Below, one piece after another: positions 45,172 through 55,960 of a stretch of DNA of 64,000 bases (its first letter is position 1; each line of letters opens with the position of its first letter). A program made the position numbers and the translations under genes. This DNA is from Liopterus haemorrhoidalis (Eukaryota > Arthropoda > Insecta > Coleoptera > Dytiscidae): NCBI GenBank assembly GCA_963971575.1, contig OZ020611.1, forward strand, positions 180,546,071-180,610,070, given 5' to 3'. The notes beneath the pieces were generated by a model. The model was given only the letters and a program-made list of their open reading frames with translations, was not told the origin of the DNA and made no database searches.

Positions 45172-46849
45172 CGTTCAGAGGTCTTAAATTAGTCGACTAT
45201 AGGCTATGACATGCGCACTGTTGATTTTTTTATATGGTAACGCGAACAACCGTTTAGAGCTCGAAATTTAATAAGTTACATGTTGTCGATTGTCGATAGT
45301 TTTCCAAACTTATAGTTATTGAGTTGTTTTACTGAGACAGACACATAAACACGCATCGACTATGTCATTCTACATCGTGGAGAATGTTTACATTGTGTGC
45401 TAGGATGATTAAGTAAAGGATGCGCTATTCGTATACTAACAACATTGACGATTGTGTAGAAACCTCTGTTGAGAAAGAAAGCAATATATGTCTGTACTGT
45501 GCACACTGCAACTACGTAATGCGCATGTGCTACATTTGAATTTGAAACGAGCGTATTTTTAAATGAAAATAATTATGGAATTTCTTAGAAATTATTCTAA
45601 AATCTCGTAATTTCACAGCAAATTTTATAACATATTTGAGAAATGTGTATAACACGGTGTTAATTTTTCTGCGCATCGTGTCAAACGGACCTAAAACTGT
45701 ATAAATGTGTATTTAAAATTTATCTCATCATTTTAAAATAATATTATTTGTCATTAAAACAATCTTTAATGATATTTCAAAAATTAAAGGCTGCCAATAA
45801 AGGAAGCAGTATTTTGAATTTAATAGTCAGTTAAAGGATAAAGTGGTAGTTACAATAAACTAAAATAAGCTTGAAAAATATCAGTGCCAAATAATACTGC
45901 CCAAACATCGTGTTGCGAAAATTACATGACTATGGCCCGTTTGCAAGAATCTCTTTTAAATTTAATGATTCAAAATACCAGGGGTGGCTAGCTGTGAGTC
46001 CTTTTGAAGTCAAAATATTTCCGATAAGACGTTGAAGGGCCACATCCTTTGAGTATCCCCCCACAAGCAGGAAATTAATTTAATTTTTATCGTTCGATTA
46101 ATGAAGGATTAAAAAACGGATGTACAAAATGAAATATATGGGGGAGGGAGTGGGGGTGCAGAGGGGTTAATTTTGATATATATATATTTTTACATTACAT
46201 AGAAATATTCTCATCTTTACCTATAAGGGATGGTTTGATAATTTTGGTAACCTCGATGGCAAACAATACATGCAGACACCATATTGCCAACGGAAATAAT
46301 TTATAATAAAAACAATCCAAGACAATCTGAAAAACAGAATGGCTACAACGCTACAACGTGTCATCCACAGATGATGTCATCGGCGTCATAGGTCGCACAT
46401 GCGCATTACGCATAACGAGTGTCCGCAGTACCGTGATATATATCTTTCTCACTCAGTAGACCTTTCCACACATTTTACACACGAATAGCGCATCCTTTAC
46501 TTAATCATCCTAGATTGTGTGCCTTTACATAACCTAACAAAATGTAATCGCGCCGACTACAAAAAATTTCGCCCAAAATTACAAAGACAAACAGTAAATA
46601 TGATTAATTTAGGTACTAAGGTTAGGTTTAGTTAGTAAAAATCTAGGACAACAGAATTAGAAAAACGATAATAGATAATAAATATTACGAAGTAGCCGTA
46701 GTTTGTTTAAAGACAGACAGTTGTCGTACTATTCGGAACGTACTAATTTCCTTAGCTGTAAATGCTGTCTTGAACGTTATAACTATCTATTAAACTTATC
46801 CACAACGCATAGTGAAGTTAACTAATTTAAAGAGTCCTGAACCAATTAG
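45172..46849. mobile_element. Insertion 3 in the M copy: 1.7-kb TIR element
   Basis: Outer ends: left GTTCAGAGGTCTTAAATTAG, right in inverse GTTCAGGACTCTTTAAATTAG-like. Inner arms at about 45385-45540 and 46380-46545 are clearly inverted: CTAGGATGATTAAGTAAAGG, ATGCGCTATTCGT, GAGAAAGA, and GTAATGCGCATGTGC. No transposase frame seen. Target duplication not resolved. Confidence 0.6.
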
Positions 46850-47063
46850 GTCATTGCCACGTTCTCCGCAAATATTTGTCAAATGGTTTACAAAGTGAGG
46901 TCTATAATATAATTTGTTTATTTATAATTATATAACTGTTTTTACAATTTAAAATATCCCAATAGAAAGATAATAATTCTCTGCAAATGTTAATGTACAG
47001 ATTACTACTAATTTTATTTCACATTGCTACTTTAGTATAAGAAATTTGTGAGAATTATGGTGT

Positions 47064-47788
47064 TTGATCTACCCTTAAGAGCGGTGAAATAAAAAATCGT
47101 ATACGAGCATCATGTTGGTTAGCGGGTGTCGTTGTGGTTTCCCGTTAACTCAAGTTTAGTTCTTTGATAAATGTGTTGTTGTCCCGCCTGGCAGTCGAAT
47201 CAGATAGGCGTTTGGGCGTCTATCTGCGTCGCGCTTGGTTCAAATGCCACCCTAGCCACTGATTTACATGCTCATGTATCATAAAATATAGTGATACTTG
47301 CTTTAAATTTTAAAGGATATCGCATTTATACATATTCATGATATTGTAAATTTTTAAATGTCACTAGTTTGCATGAAATTTGTCCAGCTTTTTCTCTCAC
47401 ATAGAAATTATAAAAAATGGACTGTTTTGAATTTGGAAATAAATCACATTATCTAAGATATATATATTTTTTCTTTTTTGTACTACCAGTAATGGAAACA
47501 GGTCATACATCCCTGCCTATGAAAGGTATAAATAGATCATAACATTTGTTTACTTGGTTATCCTTAAGTACGGAACTTGATGCATCAGATACATGAAGAA
47601 AAATGAAACAATTTGGCTTCTAAGATGCAACACCACAATGAACAATGTTCTCTACGTGACGTCCATGTTAAGCAATTAATCTGATGCAGGAAGGTACAGT
47701 AAAATTCTACACTATTTTTTCTCAGTTTTAGCTATAAAATGTCTAGCGACAGCGAGGGTGTTTAAAGTACACACTGCTTGAAAATATC
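47064..47788. other. No gene; possible SINE head
   Basis: 47192-47262 (GCCTGGCAGTCGAATCAGA ... CTTGGTTCAAATGCCACC) has a B-box-like GGTTCAAATGCC and may be a decayed tRNA-derived SINE. 47080-47150 shares AGCGGTGAAATAAAAAATC and TTGTGG.GGTTTCC with 42866-42945. Confidence 0.4.
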
Positions 47789-48000
47789 ATCGCAGCTAGG
47801 AATAAGCGATACTGAGAAAGTATCGATATGTGGGTATATATTTTTTATAAAACGTAAAAAACATTTTATTCTTATAACAATTTAATTGTTTTACAATTAT
47901 CATCATCATTTCGTGTCCGCAGTACTACGTCCTATACACTTTTCCCAAAATCTTGTTACCAATAGCGCTTATTTTACAATAATAAATAGATTCAAGTATA

Positions 48001-48692
48001 AAGGCTATTCCAAACGTTTAGGCGGAACTAAATGGGAATTTCGTTCTTTTAGGTTGTCACGAGTCACGTAAACGGACCTTGCTTGGGTTATTTCATTTTT
48101 CAGGTTTGTACGTGAAAATTTAAAATTCTAACAGTGAAACTGTTCTGTGAGTGAAACCATGGAAACGAATGACATTTATTAAACATTTTAATACTTGTTT
48201 ACATATTTTGCAGACAAAACAAATAAATAAATGGGAAATTTTTACAAAGAATGACAAAAAATTTAAATGCAATGTAAAAGACACAGAACCGCAGTAAGAG
48301 GGGGCGGAGGGGGCGACGGCCCTGGGCTCACTAAGGAAAAGGGCGCTGACGGGCTTGATTAAGGGGCGCCATTGCGAAGACGAGGACCTTTTTTTTTGCT
48401 CATCACTTGGATTTTGGGAAGTGAGGACCTTTTTTTTGCTCGTTACTTGGCTTTTGGGAGGTGAGAACCTTGTTTTTATTTGCCAAGGGCGCCAAAACAA
48501 GGTTCTGCCCCTAGCGCAAGTTTTTCTTACTGCGGCTCTGAAAGGACATTTTATAATGACAATCAATTTAATCTAGAATTTGCAATGTGAGTATGATTTA
48601 TAAAGCTAAAACAAAATGACCAAAAGTCCGAATTAATAGATAAAAATTACTATATTTCAAAATCTAGTTCCACCTAAACGTTTGGAATATCC
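48001..48692. mobile_element. TIR element inside the hAT element
   Basis: 692 bp. Left AGGCTATTCCAAACGTTTAG and, in inverse, right AGGATATTCCAAACGTTTAG, each continuing G(C/T)GGAACTA (27 of 29 positions alike). TATA flanks both sides (47997-48000, 48693-48696), so the duplication is TATA or TA. No transposase frame. Confidence 0.75.
48284..48540. mobile_element. hAT MITE (CAGARCCGCAGTAAG type)
   Basis: 257 bp. Left CAGAACCGCAGTAAG, right in inverse CAGAGCCGCAGTAAG, flanked by AAAAGACA (48276-48283) and AAAGGACA (48541-48548). Inside are two or more units of GAGGACC-T(8)-GCTC.T.ACTTGG(A/C)TTTTGGGA, also found in the MITE at 39552-39807. The long minus frame over it (48120-48566) is not a gene. 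Confidence 0.85.
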
Positions 48693-48805
48693 TATATATG
48701 CTGTTCACTTTTCTAAATACAAACTAGGAGGAAATTTTGATTTCAGTTGAAATTGTATGTCAGGTTGGTATTAAAAAATGGTAAATAATGGTAAGGCAAA
48801 TATAA

Positions 48806-49150
48806 TTAAGCATCGAGAAAAAGCAGTATAGTAAATCTTTGGCCCAGAAGCCTATTTCTGTCTCTGCAAACAGTGGCTCCGGCTTTCGAAAATAAGCGCT
48901 CTGAAGGAGCCGACTGAAGGACTGATGTGACTACAGACAAGAATTTCTGAGCAATTTTATATAAGTTAGGGAATACTGTCTTCATATCGCCCCAAACCAG
49001 TAGCGAATTGGATTTCAGAGGTGAAACTGGATTTTTCAAATACAGTGATAGTTCATGTACAGTTTTGTTAGAAACACATTGGTCTGTGCCTGATTTTAGA
49101 TTCCTCTTCCCATGTGCAATGTCAGTATGTTTCCAAAAAAATCGGGTTGC
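48806..49150 (-). pseudogene. hAT transposase C-terminal dimerisation domain
   Basis: The minus frame reads KNPVSPLKSNSLLVWGDMK, FPNLYKIAQKFLSVV, then SAPSERLFSKAGATV and RNRLLGQRF..LLFL. This is the hAT dimerisation signature 'W......FP.L...A...L....S.PSER.FS.AG......R..L......LLFL'. The reading continues upstream past the first ATG (HGKRNLKSGTDQC) to a poly-A tract at 49152. The catalytic domain is missing. Confidence 0.8.
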
Positions 49151-49308
49151 TGAAAAAAAAAAAAAACGATTCGGTACGATATTGGGTCAAATGTACTGAT
49201 ATGAGTAAAGTATCGGAAGATTAGTATCGATACTAAAATCGCGATATCGAATGAAAAATATTGCTGCTGGTATCGTATTAGTAATATGGGAACATCCCTA
49301 ATCGCAGC

Positions 49309-50160
49309 TATCTTTTGTGATTTGGTTACAGTTAAGTAAAATTAATAAAACATTTATTTTTTATTTTATAAGAGTTAGTGGTCGTAGAAAAACTATTTTA
49401 CCACAGAATTTTTATACTGTTGGCAGGCGTGGACTGGCAACATTTATTGGCCCAGAAATGTTTTTAACCCCGGTCTCTACATTAAAGTAATTTGTTAACA
49501 TATCTCTGTATTCTGAGAATGGATGAAACTATTTTTTGTTACTTGTAAAAAATAGAAACAAATTTGTATACATTACAGTTTTACATTTATCTATATTAAT
49601 AAAATTGGAAGCTTTATCTGTTTTTTTAATTTTTTTCGGCTTCATATTTGGTTTCTACACGTTTCAAATAATTAGACGATATCCGCAAAAATAAAGATTT
49701 TCTATCTGTCTGTTTGTTTGTTTGTCCGAGATTCACGCAAAAACGGCTGGACATATTTTAACCGAATTTGGTACGATTATAGAGTAGATTCAAACATAGC
49801 CAAAATTTTTATTCTAAAAGGTTTTTCTCTAAAAAACTTAAAATATCTTCCTTATTATTGATTTAACAGAAAAATTTATGGAATAAAGACTGAATCTTAT
49901 TTGTTCTATGCATATTTTCAATTAGATTAATATATGGGGAGTTACAGCGACACCCCAAAACTTTTGAAATATCTCCCTTAGTATTGATTTAATAGCAAGT
50001 ATGTATATGATAAAAATTGTTTATAATAAGAAAACAAATCTTTTCTCTTCTATACATTTAAATTGGATGAATATTTGGGGAGCTACGGGGGAGACTCCCC
50101 CAAACTAAAATCTTTTTACTAATAGTATAGTTCAATTTCTATATATATAGTTATAGAACA
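49309..50160. other. No gene; A+T-rich dispersed sequence
   Basis: 49434-49470 (GCGTGGACTGGCAACATT) resembles a hAT MITE end with no partner. 49700-50110 has phrases such as TTCACGCAAAAACGGCTGG typical of dispersed insect repeats of uncertain class. Confidence 0.35.
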
Positions 50161-50520
50161 GTTTCTTATACAAAACTAACAATCGGAAATAACATTAATA
50201 ACAATTTATGTATCAGAATTTGTAGCGAATTTGTATTTGTATAATACAAATACAATAATATTGTAATAGGATATCTTTAGTTCCAGAAAAACTGTTATGA
50301 AATTGTAAAAAAACCAATTGCATTATAATCGACATCTTGTAAACCAATTGACGCATATTTCCGTACAAAGCTTCATCCTAAAAATATGTTGCTAGCTATC
50401 TTGTTCTATAGTGAAAACTACTAATAGTTATTGTACTTGGTAGTTTATTTTTGTCGCCATCTTGAATTCGCCGCGGTTGTCACTGCGGGTGCTACAAGCA
50501 GCCCCATTAGCCCCGATACC
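50161..50520 (-). repeat. Family M copy, right half
   Basis: The reverse complement matches TTCAAGATGGCGAC, ACCAAGTACAATAACTATTA, AGAACAAGATAGCTAGCAAC, GGTTTACAAGATG, AATTGTTATTAATGTTATTT and TATAAGAAACTG, to the right terminus. Confidence 0.7.
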
Positions 50521-51289
50521 GGTGAGAATAAAATATTATATTTATCATTAACACAATAAAAATAACTATTACACATTTAATATATAATATTTCATAAAAT
50601 ATTAAGGCATTTAGATATAAAAATGTACATATTTCATTTATATTCATATTAACTTTTTAAAAGCGTACTAGTTTTATTTTTCTGCTTTCAAATTACGCAT
50701 TCGCTTTTACGAGACGATTCAAAGCAGCCGGGGGGTAGGTATCTTTTGAGGGTATTTCAGTTTTTTCATGGTGCATACTCTTGACCTTTGACCTGTCGTT
50801 TGTAATTTGGTCACGGAAGTACTTGACTACTGACGTGTGTACGGACGTGGACACGGACGCTATTGCCGTCGGTTGTTTTCAGCTCACATTTGTTACATAC
50901 ACTGTCTAATGTAATTGTTGGACTTGTTTTTTCTTTCATTTAAAATTTACGTGGAAATTTAACGACAATAAGCATTTTAGGGCTGTAGTTTAATAGTTAA
51001 CTGGATAGAATTTTATGGTGTTTTCTCGGTATGATAAAAAGATCGTAATTTTCTTCCTGAAGGAATATATGTAATGATTAGTTTGAAGAAGTTGTCTTAC
51101 CGGTCATTGATGTATATTGTGAATATAAAGACAACAGACTCACCTGTAAAAAAAAAACAACAAATATTAGAGGACACTATATTATACTTTTCATGATAAG
51201 GAAGATAGGACACGTTTGACCGTGTTATTTTATTAATTAAAACAAAACAAAAATTCAAAAGTTTGAATAAATTTTTTTTTATTCAAACA
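50521..51289. other. No gene recognised
   Basis: 50700-50900 is locally richer in G+C with several CG dinucleotides (TACGGACGTGGACACGGACG), but I see no frame or repeat match. Confidence 0.4.
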
Positions 51290-51525
51290 GCTTCTTCTTC
51301 TTTGGGCTCTATCAGTCGGCTTGCCTTTTGGCCTCACTCTTATATGTCTTCCATCTTGATCTGTTAATTATCAGGTCTTCCATGTGGCATGTATACCAGT
51401 AGTTGTTAGATATTCGGTTAGCCGATATCTTCATTTCTTGCGAAGTCTTTCTACTAGTTGACGGGTTTTAAATTTTCCTTCCAATATCTTCTTTACCATC
51501 TTCCTCCTTCATCCTCATCACGAAT
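51290..51525 (-). pseudogene. RTE-like C-terminal fragment
   Basis: The minus strand reads KKILEGKFKTRQLVERLRKK, RYRLTEYLTTTGIHATW and INRSRWKTYKSEAKRQAD, matching the decayed form of '(K)(L/I)LEG...R.RGRPR.RW...L', '..DR..W......A'. Ends just before the + strand I-type 3' end begins. Confidence 0.5.
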
Positions 51526-51577
51526 CTCAAGCACTATAAAATCTGGCAGTGTAGCATTTCATACATTATAAAATAAC

Positions 51578-52145
51578 CGCAAGGACAAAACCGCCATCAC
51601 ACGCTTCCATGTAGGCCACTGTTGGTGGACACCTGGACACCTCATTCAAAGTGAAGAATCTCCTATATGTGAGACGTGTACACAGATTTGTCTGTGTTAC
51701 ACAACTCAGTGTGACAAGTTCGAGGATATCAGAGAGAGGTTAGGTCTGTGCTATGACCTGTCAGTTGCTTTAGGTGACAACAGAGTATTCATGGTCAAAC
51801 TGATACTCTTCCTAAGAGTATCCAACTAACTGTTTAATTTGTGAAGTCTTGCACCTTATTTTAATGTGTTCTATTTCTAGACTGTGATATTCGAAGGTAA
51901 TTAGCTCCTTTACAGTCTCTTAACATCGCCCTGCGTCTGTTCAATTTTTCGAACAGATTTTTTATTTTATTTATTTGTGTTTGTTCGTGCAAAATTTCTT
52001 TTATTGAGTATGCGTATTATTATTATTGATTTTATTTATTTATTTATTGATTTGAATATGTACTGTAGTCATTTAGATGGGCTGCGTTAGGCGCAAATAG
52101 CCGTTGTTGCTGTGCGCCAAAAAATAACTTACTAACTAACTAACT
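51578..52145 (+). mobile_element. I/Jockey-type non-LTR 3' end
   Basis: An open frame of 83 codons without ATG (51578-51829) reads KDKTAITRFHVGHCWWTPGH, PICETC..., DIRERLGLCYDL, then a stop. It corresponds to the region after the RNase H domain, with the usual 'A.ITRLRIGHT.LTH' and Cys-rich knuckle partly preserved. A 300-bp 3' UTR follows, ending with the hairpin GGCGCA...TGCGCC (52090-52118) and a (TAAC)n tail (52126-52145). 5' truncated. Confidence 0.7.
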
Positions 52146-52612
52146 CAAGCACTATAATCGTCTAACTCTTAGTTCTTGCTAGATCCTCATCCTTGAGTAC
52201 AGTTCTCGAAAATATTATTTGTTCTTGCAGTTTGCCCATTTACCATTAATTAGAATGGGACTAAAGATTCGGTTTAAAATTTTATTTTCGAATACTATGA
52301 TAGGCAAACTATGATATGTTACAATGTCGAAGTGTTACAATCCTGATCTATGCTGGACAATTCTATCCTCGTGGCAATATTTTTGTTGTTGCAAAAACAT
52401 CAATGTCAAAACTGAACATACATACCAAAATTGTGTATCTAGTGAGTCAGAAAAGAGTGTCGCTTTTCTCCAACCTGGTAAAACGGTTATTAACGAGTGC
52501 TATAGTCATGAACTATAATCACTTAGCTGACGAAATGGAAAAGAAAAGACCATTTACTGGACATTGAACAGAGAAGATCAGCTAGCTACATGGCAAAGGT
52601 AGGTGGCACATT
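52146..52612. other. No gene recognised
   Basis: Overlapping + frames at 52316-52567 show no family motif. Confidence 0.35.
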
Positions 52613-54575
52613 AGTACAGGAAATGAAGCTCAAAAAATGACAAAACCTCGCAATTTTTTCGTCCAGCATCGATTTGGATAAAAATTTGGAATTAGGCTCA
52701 TTTAACCCTCTAGTTCATTTTCTACATTGTGCCGTTGTATGCTTTTGGTTTTTTAAGGGTGAAAACTACCCCTAATTGTAAAAAATTATAAAATAACATT
52801 TTAAACCTTAATATGGGTAAAATTTGGTTTGGATTAGCTAAATATGGATCGTTTTATGCTTTAGAATACAATTTCATAATGTTTCAACCCTTAAAAATCA
52901 ACCCTTGTTGGAGCTTAATGTAAAAACAAAGTATTTATCTTAAAAAATGATCTTGCATCGATTTGCACCAAAATTAGAAATTAGGTTCGTCTCACCCTCT
53001 ACTTCAAATTTTATATCATGCTCATGGGTACTGTTTATTTTTTAAGGGTGAAAACTACCCCTAATTGTCAAAAATTATAAAATAACGTTGTAAACTTTAA
53101 GATGGGCAAAATTTGGTTTGGATTAATTGAATAATGATTGTTTCATGCTTTGGAATACAATTTCTAATGTTTCAACCCTTAAAAACCCACCCTTGTTAGA
53201 GCTTGATATAAAAAAAATTATTTATCCTAAAAAAATGATTTCGTCTTTCATCGATTTGCATAAAAATTTGGGATTAGGCTCATCTCACCCTCTACTTCAA
53301 ATTTTAGTTTGAATGGAAAAAGTGGAACATGTAACGTATTGCTGCCGAAAATACTGGTTATGTAGATTATTACGCTCCGAACCGTGCTATTCGAATGTTT
53401 CGAAAAAAAATTTATTGGTTTTTAAACATAGCTCCTTCATTTTTAGTGATAGAAAGTTTTTTCATAAACGATTTTGTAGGGCTTTTCAAGAGCTATAAGA
53501 CTATGTAAATTAAATTCCTTAAGATCCCTTAGTTTTTAAATGGGGTGAGTTTGAAAGGCTCGAATAAGGTGGTGTTCGCTTGTAAATAGAGGTTTTAAAC
53601 GGCTATATCTCGCCAAATATTCACTGTACAGAAAATATATGCACAGGAAAATTTAAGTCATTAAAAAAGCTACAATTTAGTGCTCTATCATTTTTTTCGT
53701 ATCTCCAGTAATTTCGGAGATATTTTGAAGAAAAGGATGAAAAATACGAAATCGCAAAAAATCGTTTTTCCTTTAAACTCAATTTTTCTAAAATTAGGCA
53801 TTTTAAATTGGTCAAACTTTTTGGGTGTACTGAAAATACATATATGAAGAGAACCACAGAAGGGTGAGGATCAATTTTAATTAGGGGGGTAAATAGGGGC
53901 TTGTTTTCACTGATTTTGTCGTAGAAAAAAGTAGATACCGACCTTATTTTGATCATAAGTCGCTTAATTTTTATGCTAGAGCCTTTTTTTTGCTTGAAAG
54001 GTCTAATCAAATAATTTAAAAAAGATTCAATGAGTTTTCTTCGAAAAATGCAAATTTTTCCTGTTATTTGACTTTGAATCTTTCAAATTATGCATTTGGC
54101 GAAAAAAAGTTAACCATTAACATGCCGTATCTCGGTTCGTATTGGTCGTAGAAAATTAATAAAAAAAGGATTTTGTTTGTTTTTTTTTAAAAGCTACAAT
54201 TTTGCTTTCTTCAGTTTTTTTTTGATAAAATGCATATTTTTCGATTTATTCGCAAAAAACTTTTTAAAAATATCGATTTTTTCGTCCAAAAACTGTTACT
54301 TTCAACCGCGAATAACTCAAAAAATATTAGTTTTGCGAAGAAAACGTAAAGAACATTTTTTTCTTAAAATTACTTTTCCCATTGATTCCTATAGTTAAAA
54401 TGTAGTAAAAAATTTCCACCCCCGAGATGGGGTGGCAACCACCCCCAAGGTTTTAGCGTACACCGGCATGATGTAGAAAATGATCCTTGGGCTATTCCCT
54501 ACCTTCTGTGAAAATTTCACGTAATTCCATGCTGGACGAAAAAATTGCGAGCCAAAATGCTTCATTTCCTGTACT
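52613..54575. mobile_element. Inverted-repeat-bounded non-coding element
   Basis: Both ends carry AGTACAGGAAATGAAGC ... CTCGCAATTTTTTCGTCCAG in opposite orientation (52613-52669 and 54529-54575). Homology continues inward over GTGCCG(T/G)TGTA(T/C)GC and the 'GGGTG....CCACCCC' block. The left half has about 290-bp tandem units. The right half has CGTATCTCGGTTCGTATTGG and similar phrases. The frames at 53621-54010 and 54177-54398 look like chance in A/T-rich sequence. Target duplication not resolved. Confidence 0.6.
52666..53310 (+). repeat. About 2.2 tandem units of 289-293 bp
   Basis: The block CATCGATTTG.A..AAAATT..(A/G)A(A/T)TTAGG(C/T)TC followed by ACCCTCTA(C/G)TTCA starts at 52667, 52956 and 53249. 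Each full unit continues with TTTTTTAAGGGTGAAAACTA and CCCCTAATTGT.AAAAATTA. Confidence 0.8.
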
Positions 54576-54671
54576 ATATTGTTCTTACTACTCATTAAAT
54601 CATCTTTAATTCTGGTTGGGAAGTTTACCAACACTCGGCTTATTCACTCGACTACGTACTTTCGTATTATC

Positions 54672-54836
54672 CAGAACCGGATTTACTTTTAAGCTAAATA
54701 AGCTCTAGCTTAGGGCTTCAGGTTTGGAAAGGCATATTAATTGAATAAAGCTACGATCCTAAGTAAAACTTTAATACAAAACGGGCCTCCAAATACGTTT
54801 CAGCTTAGGGCCTCATTCATATTAAATCCGGCCCTG
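54672..54836. mobile_element. hAT MITE (CAGRRCCGGATTTA type)
   Basis: 165 bp. Left CAGAACCGGATTTA, right in inverse CAGGGCCGGATTTA, flanked by GTATTATC (54664-54671) and GTATTATA (54837-54844). Subterminal AGCTTAGGGC occurs near both ends. Non-coding. Confidence 0.8.
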
Positions 54837-54844
54837 GTATTATA

Positions 54845-55589
54845 ATTAGTTAAGTTCAATGCAAAACTTGTAAATTTTTAAGTCAGCATCTTAAACATTA
54901 GTTTGAAATCAAAATTGACAGATGAATTTTATTTAAAAAAATCGTTTCCCTTAATTACGCGTTTTGAGGCAGTGGCCAAATTCATTTATTTGCATTGCGG
55001 AAAATAGGTAGAAAAAATTTAAACTGCAGAAAACCCCGAAAATCGAACTAAAATATTTTGAAATTTCAATTGTATTTTATATAATTGTGTTAAAATAAAG
55101 GAAAAACTTGCGAAAAAGGCTAAAACTTTTACATACCCTCAATACTAGTGGTCGAACTCATCACCTGGCAGCGTAAATTAACTAATAGTAAGAGTAATCG
55201 ATTTCAATTACCAACCAGCCTTTTTTGTGGTCGACTACAATTGCAAAAAAATTACTCATTCTCTTAAGAACCTTATGACATACCTTAAAAACATTTGTCA
55301 GTAAATATGATTACTGGACCTTTTCTTCAAGTACGAATTTTTTGCAGGTATATAACGGTAACGTTCGCGTGGGCAGAAAGTCAGTTAGAAAATTATGCCT
55401 TTAGAGACTTATTTAGTTAGTAATTCACCAATGAGTCTACACTAGAATACCGAAGAGTTACTAAATGAAGTTTTGCTGTAGTATAAGTTTAGTGACTAAT
55501 GAGATTTGATATTTTGTTTTAAAATTATTAGTGTCATCTTTATGATCAATCATTTACTCACATCCACTGCTGGATATTAATCTTTTGTA
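54845..55589. other. No gene; possible SINE head
   Basis: 55143-55225 on the minus strand (TTGGTAATTGAAATCG ... GATGAGTTCGACCAC) loosely fits tRNA A and B boxes. Otherwise nothing. Confidence 0.35.
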
Positions 55590-55960
55590 ATGTATCCTGC
55601 GCTATTAATTACCGACCAGTCTTATGACATCGTCTACTCATCGGATACGTAATCTGCCTCGGTTATTAGTACTGTTTCTAGATCACCATTTCAGTTCTTT
55701 CCTGGTCCATCACCCATCATTGGCTCTAACAATACCCTGCTCACTGCTACTTCAGACGTGTATTTCTTTCAAATATATCACAAACTTTTGTTTGATGTCT
55801 GCTCCACAAATTTGGTTGAACATTCAGAAGTGTAACTTCAATCAGCCCTCTTTCCATTGATCTCTAAAAGTATTTTTGCACCGATGTTCGTGTAAAAGTA
55901 AGAGTTTCAGCACCATAGATGAATACTGGTAAGACGTATTGATCAAATGAGAAGACCACC
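55590..55960 (-). pseudogene. RTE-type relic, C-terminal region
   Basis: The minus strand reads FDQYVLPVFIYGAETLTFTR, SVQKYF, RSMERGLIEVTL, then decayed 'R.T.V.DI' wording. This fits 'NQCVLP.(M/L)TYG(A/S)ET', '..AM.R.(M/I)L' of RTE elements. Stops and frameshifts. Confidence 0.65.

Larger units (their letters stand above)
42966..47063 (+). repeat. Family M copy dispersed by insertions
   Basis: Pieces of one M element occur in order: left end 42966-43016 (TTTCTCATACAAAACTAAC, TTAGCGACAATTTATA), 44005-44262 (GCTGTAAAAATGTTATCG, AATAATACGTCAA), 44975-45168 (ATACCACTTGGTACA, AACCGCTGCAGATTCAAGAT, ACAATAACTCTAAGTAATTT) and 46852-47063 (GGTTTACAAAGTGAGGTC, TACAGATTACTACTAATTTT, TATAAGAAATTTG). The reference copy is about 0.7 kb; here the pieces span 4.1 kb. 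Confidence 0.65.
47797..49300. mobile_element. hAT element, three-layer nest
   Basis: 1504 bp, bracketed by the perfect 8-bp duplication ATCGCAGC (47789-47796, 49301-49308). The left end reads TAGGAATAAGCGATAC and the right end in inverse TAGGGATGTTCCCATA. It contains a decayed hAT transposase C-terminus (minus, 48806-49150). A TIR element (48001-48692) is inserted in it, and that carries a hAT MITE (48284-48540). Confidence 0.75.

Noticed and set aside
45982..46080. hAT MITE starting CAGGGGTGGC
   Set aside because: No inverted right end or 8-bp duplication could be found.
48120..48566. 148-codon minus-strand open frame
   Set aside because: It lies across a hAT MITE and its internal A/T-run repeats; the protein has no family motif and mirrors the repeat units.
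49434..49500. hAT-type end GCGTGGACTGGC
   Set aside because: Only one end visible; no partner or duplication.
53621..54010. 129-codon minus-strand open frame
   Set aside because: Located in the non-coding inverted-repeat element; Lys/Phe-rich as expected from A/T runs.
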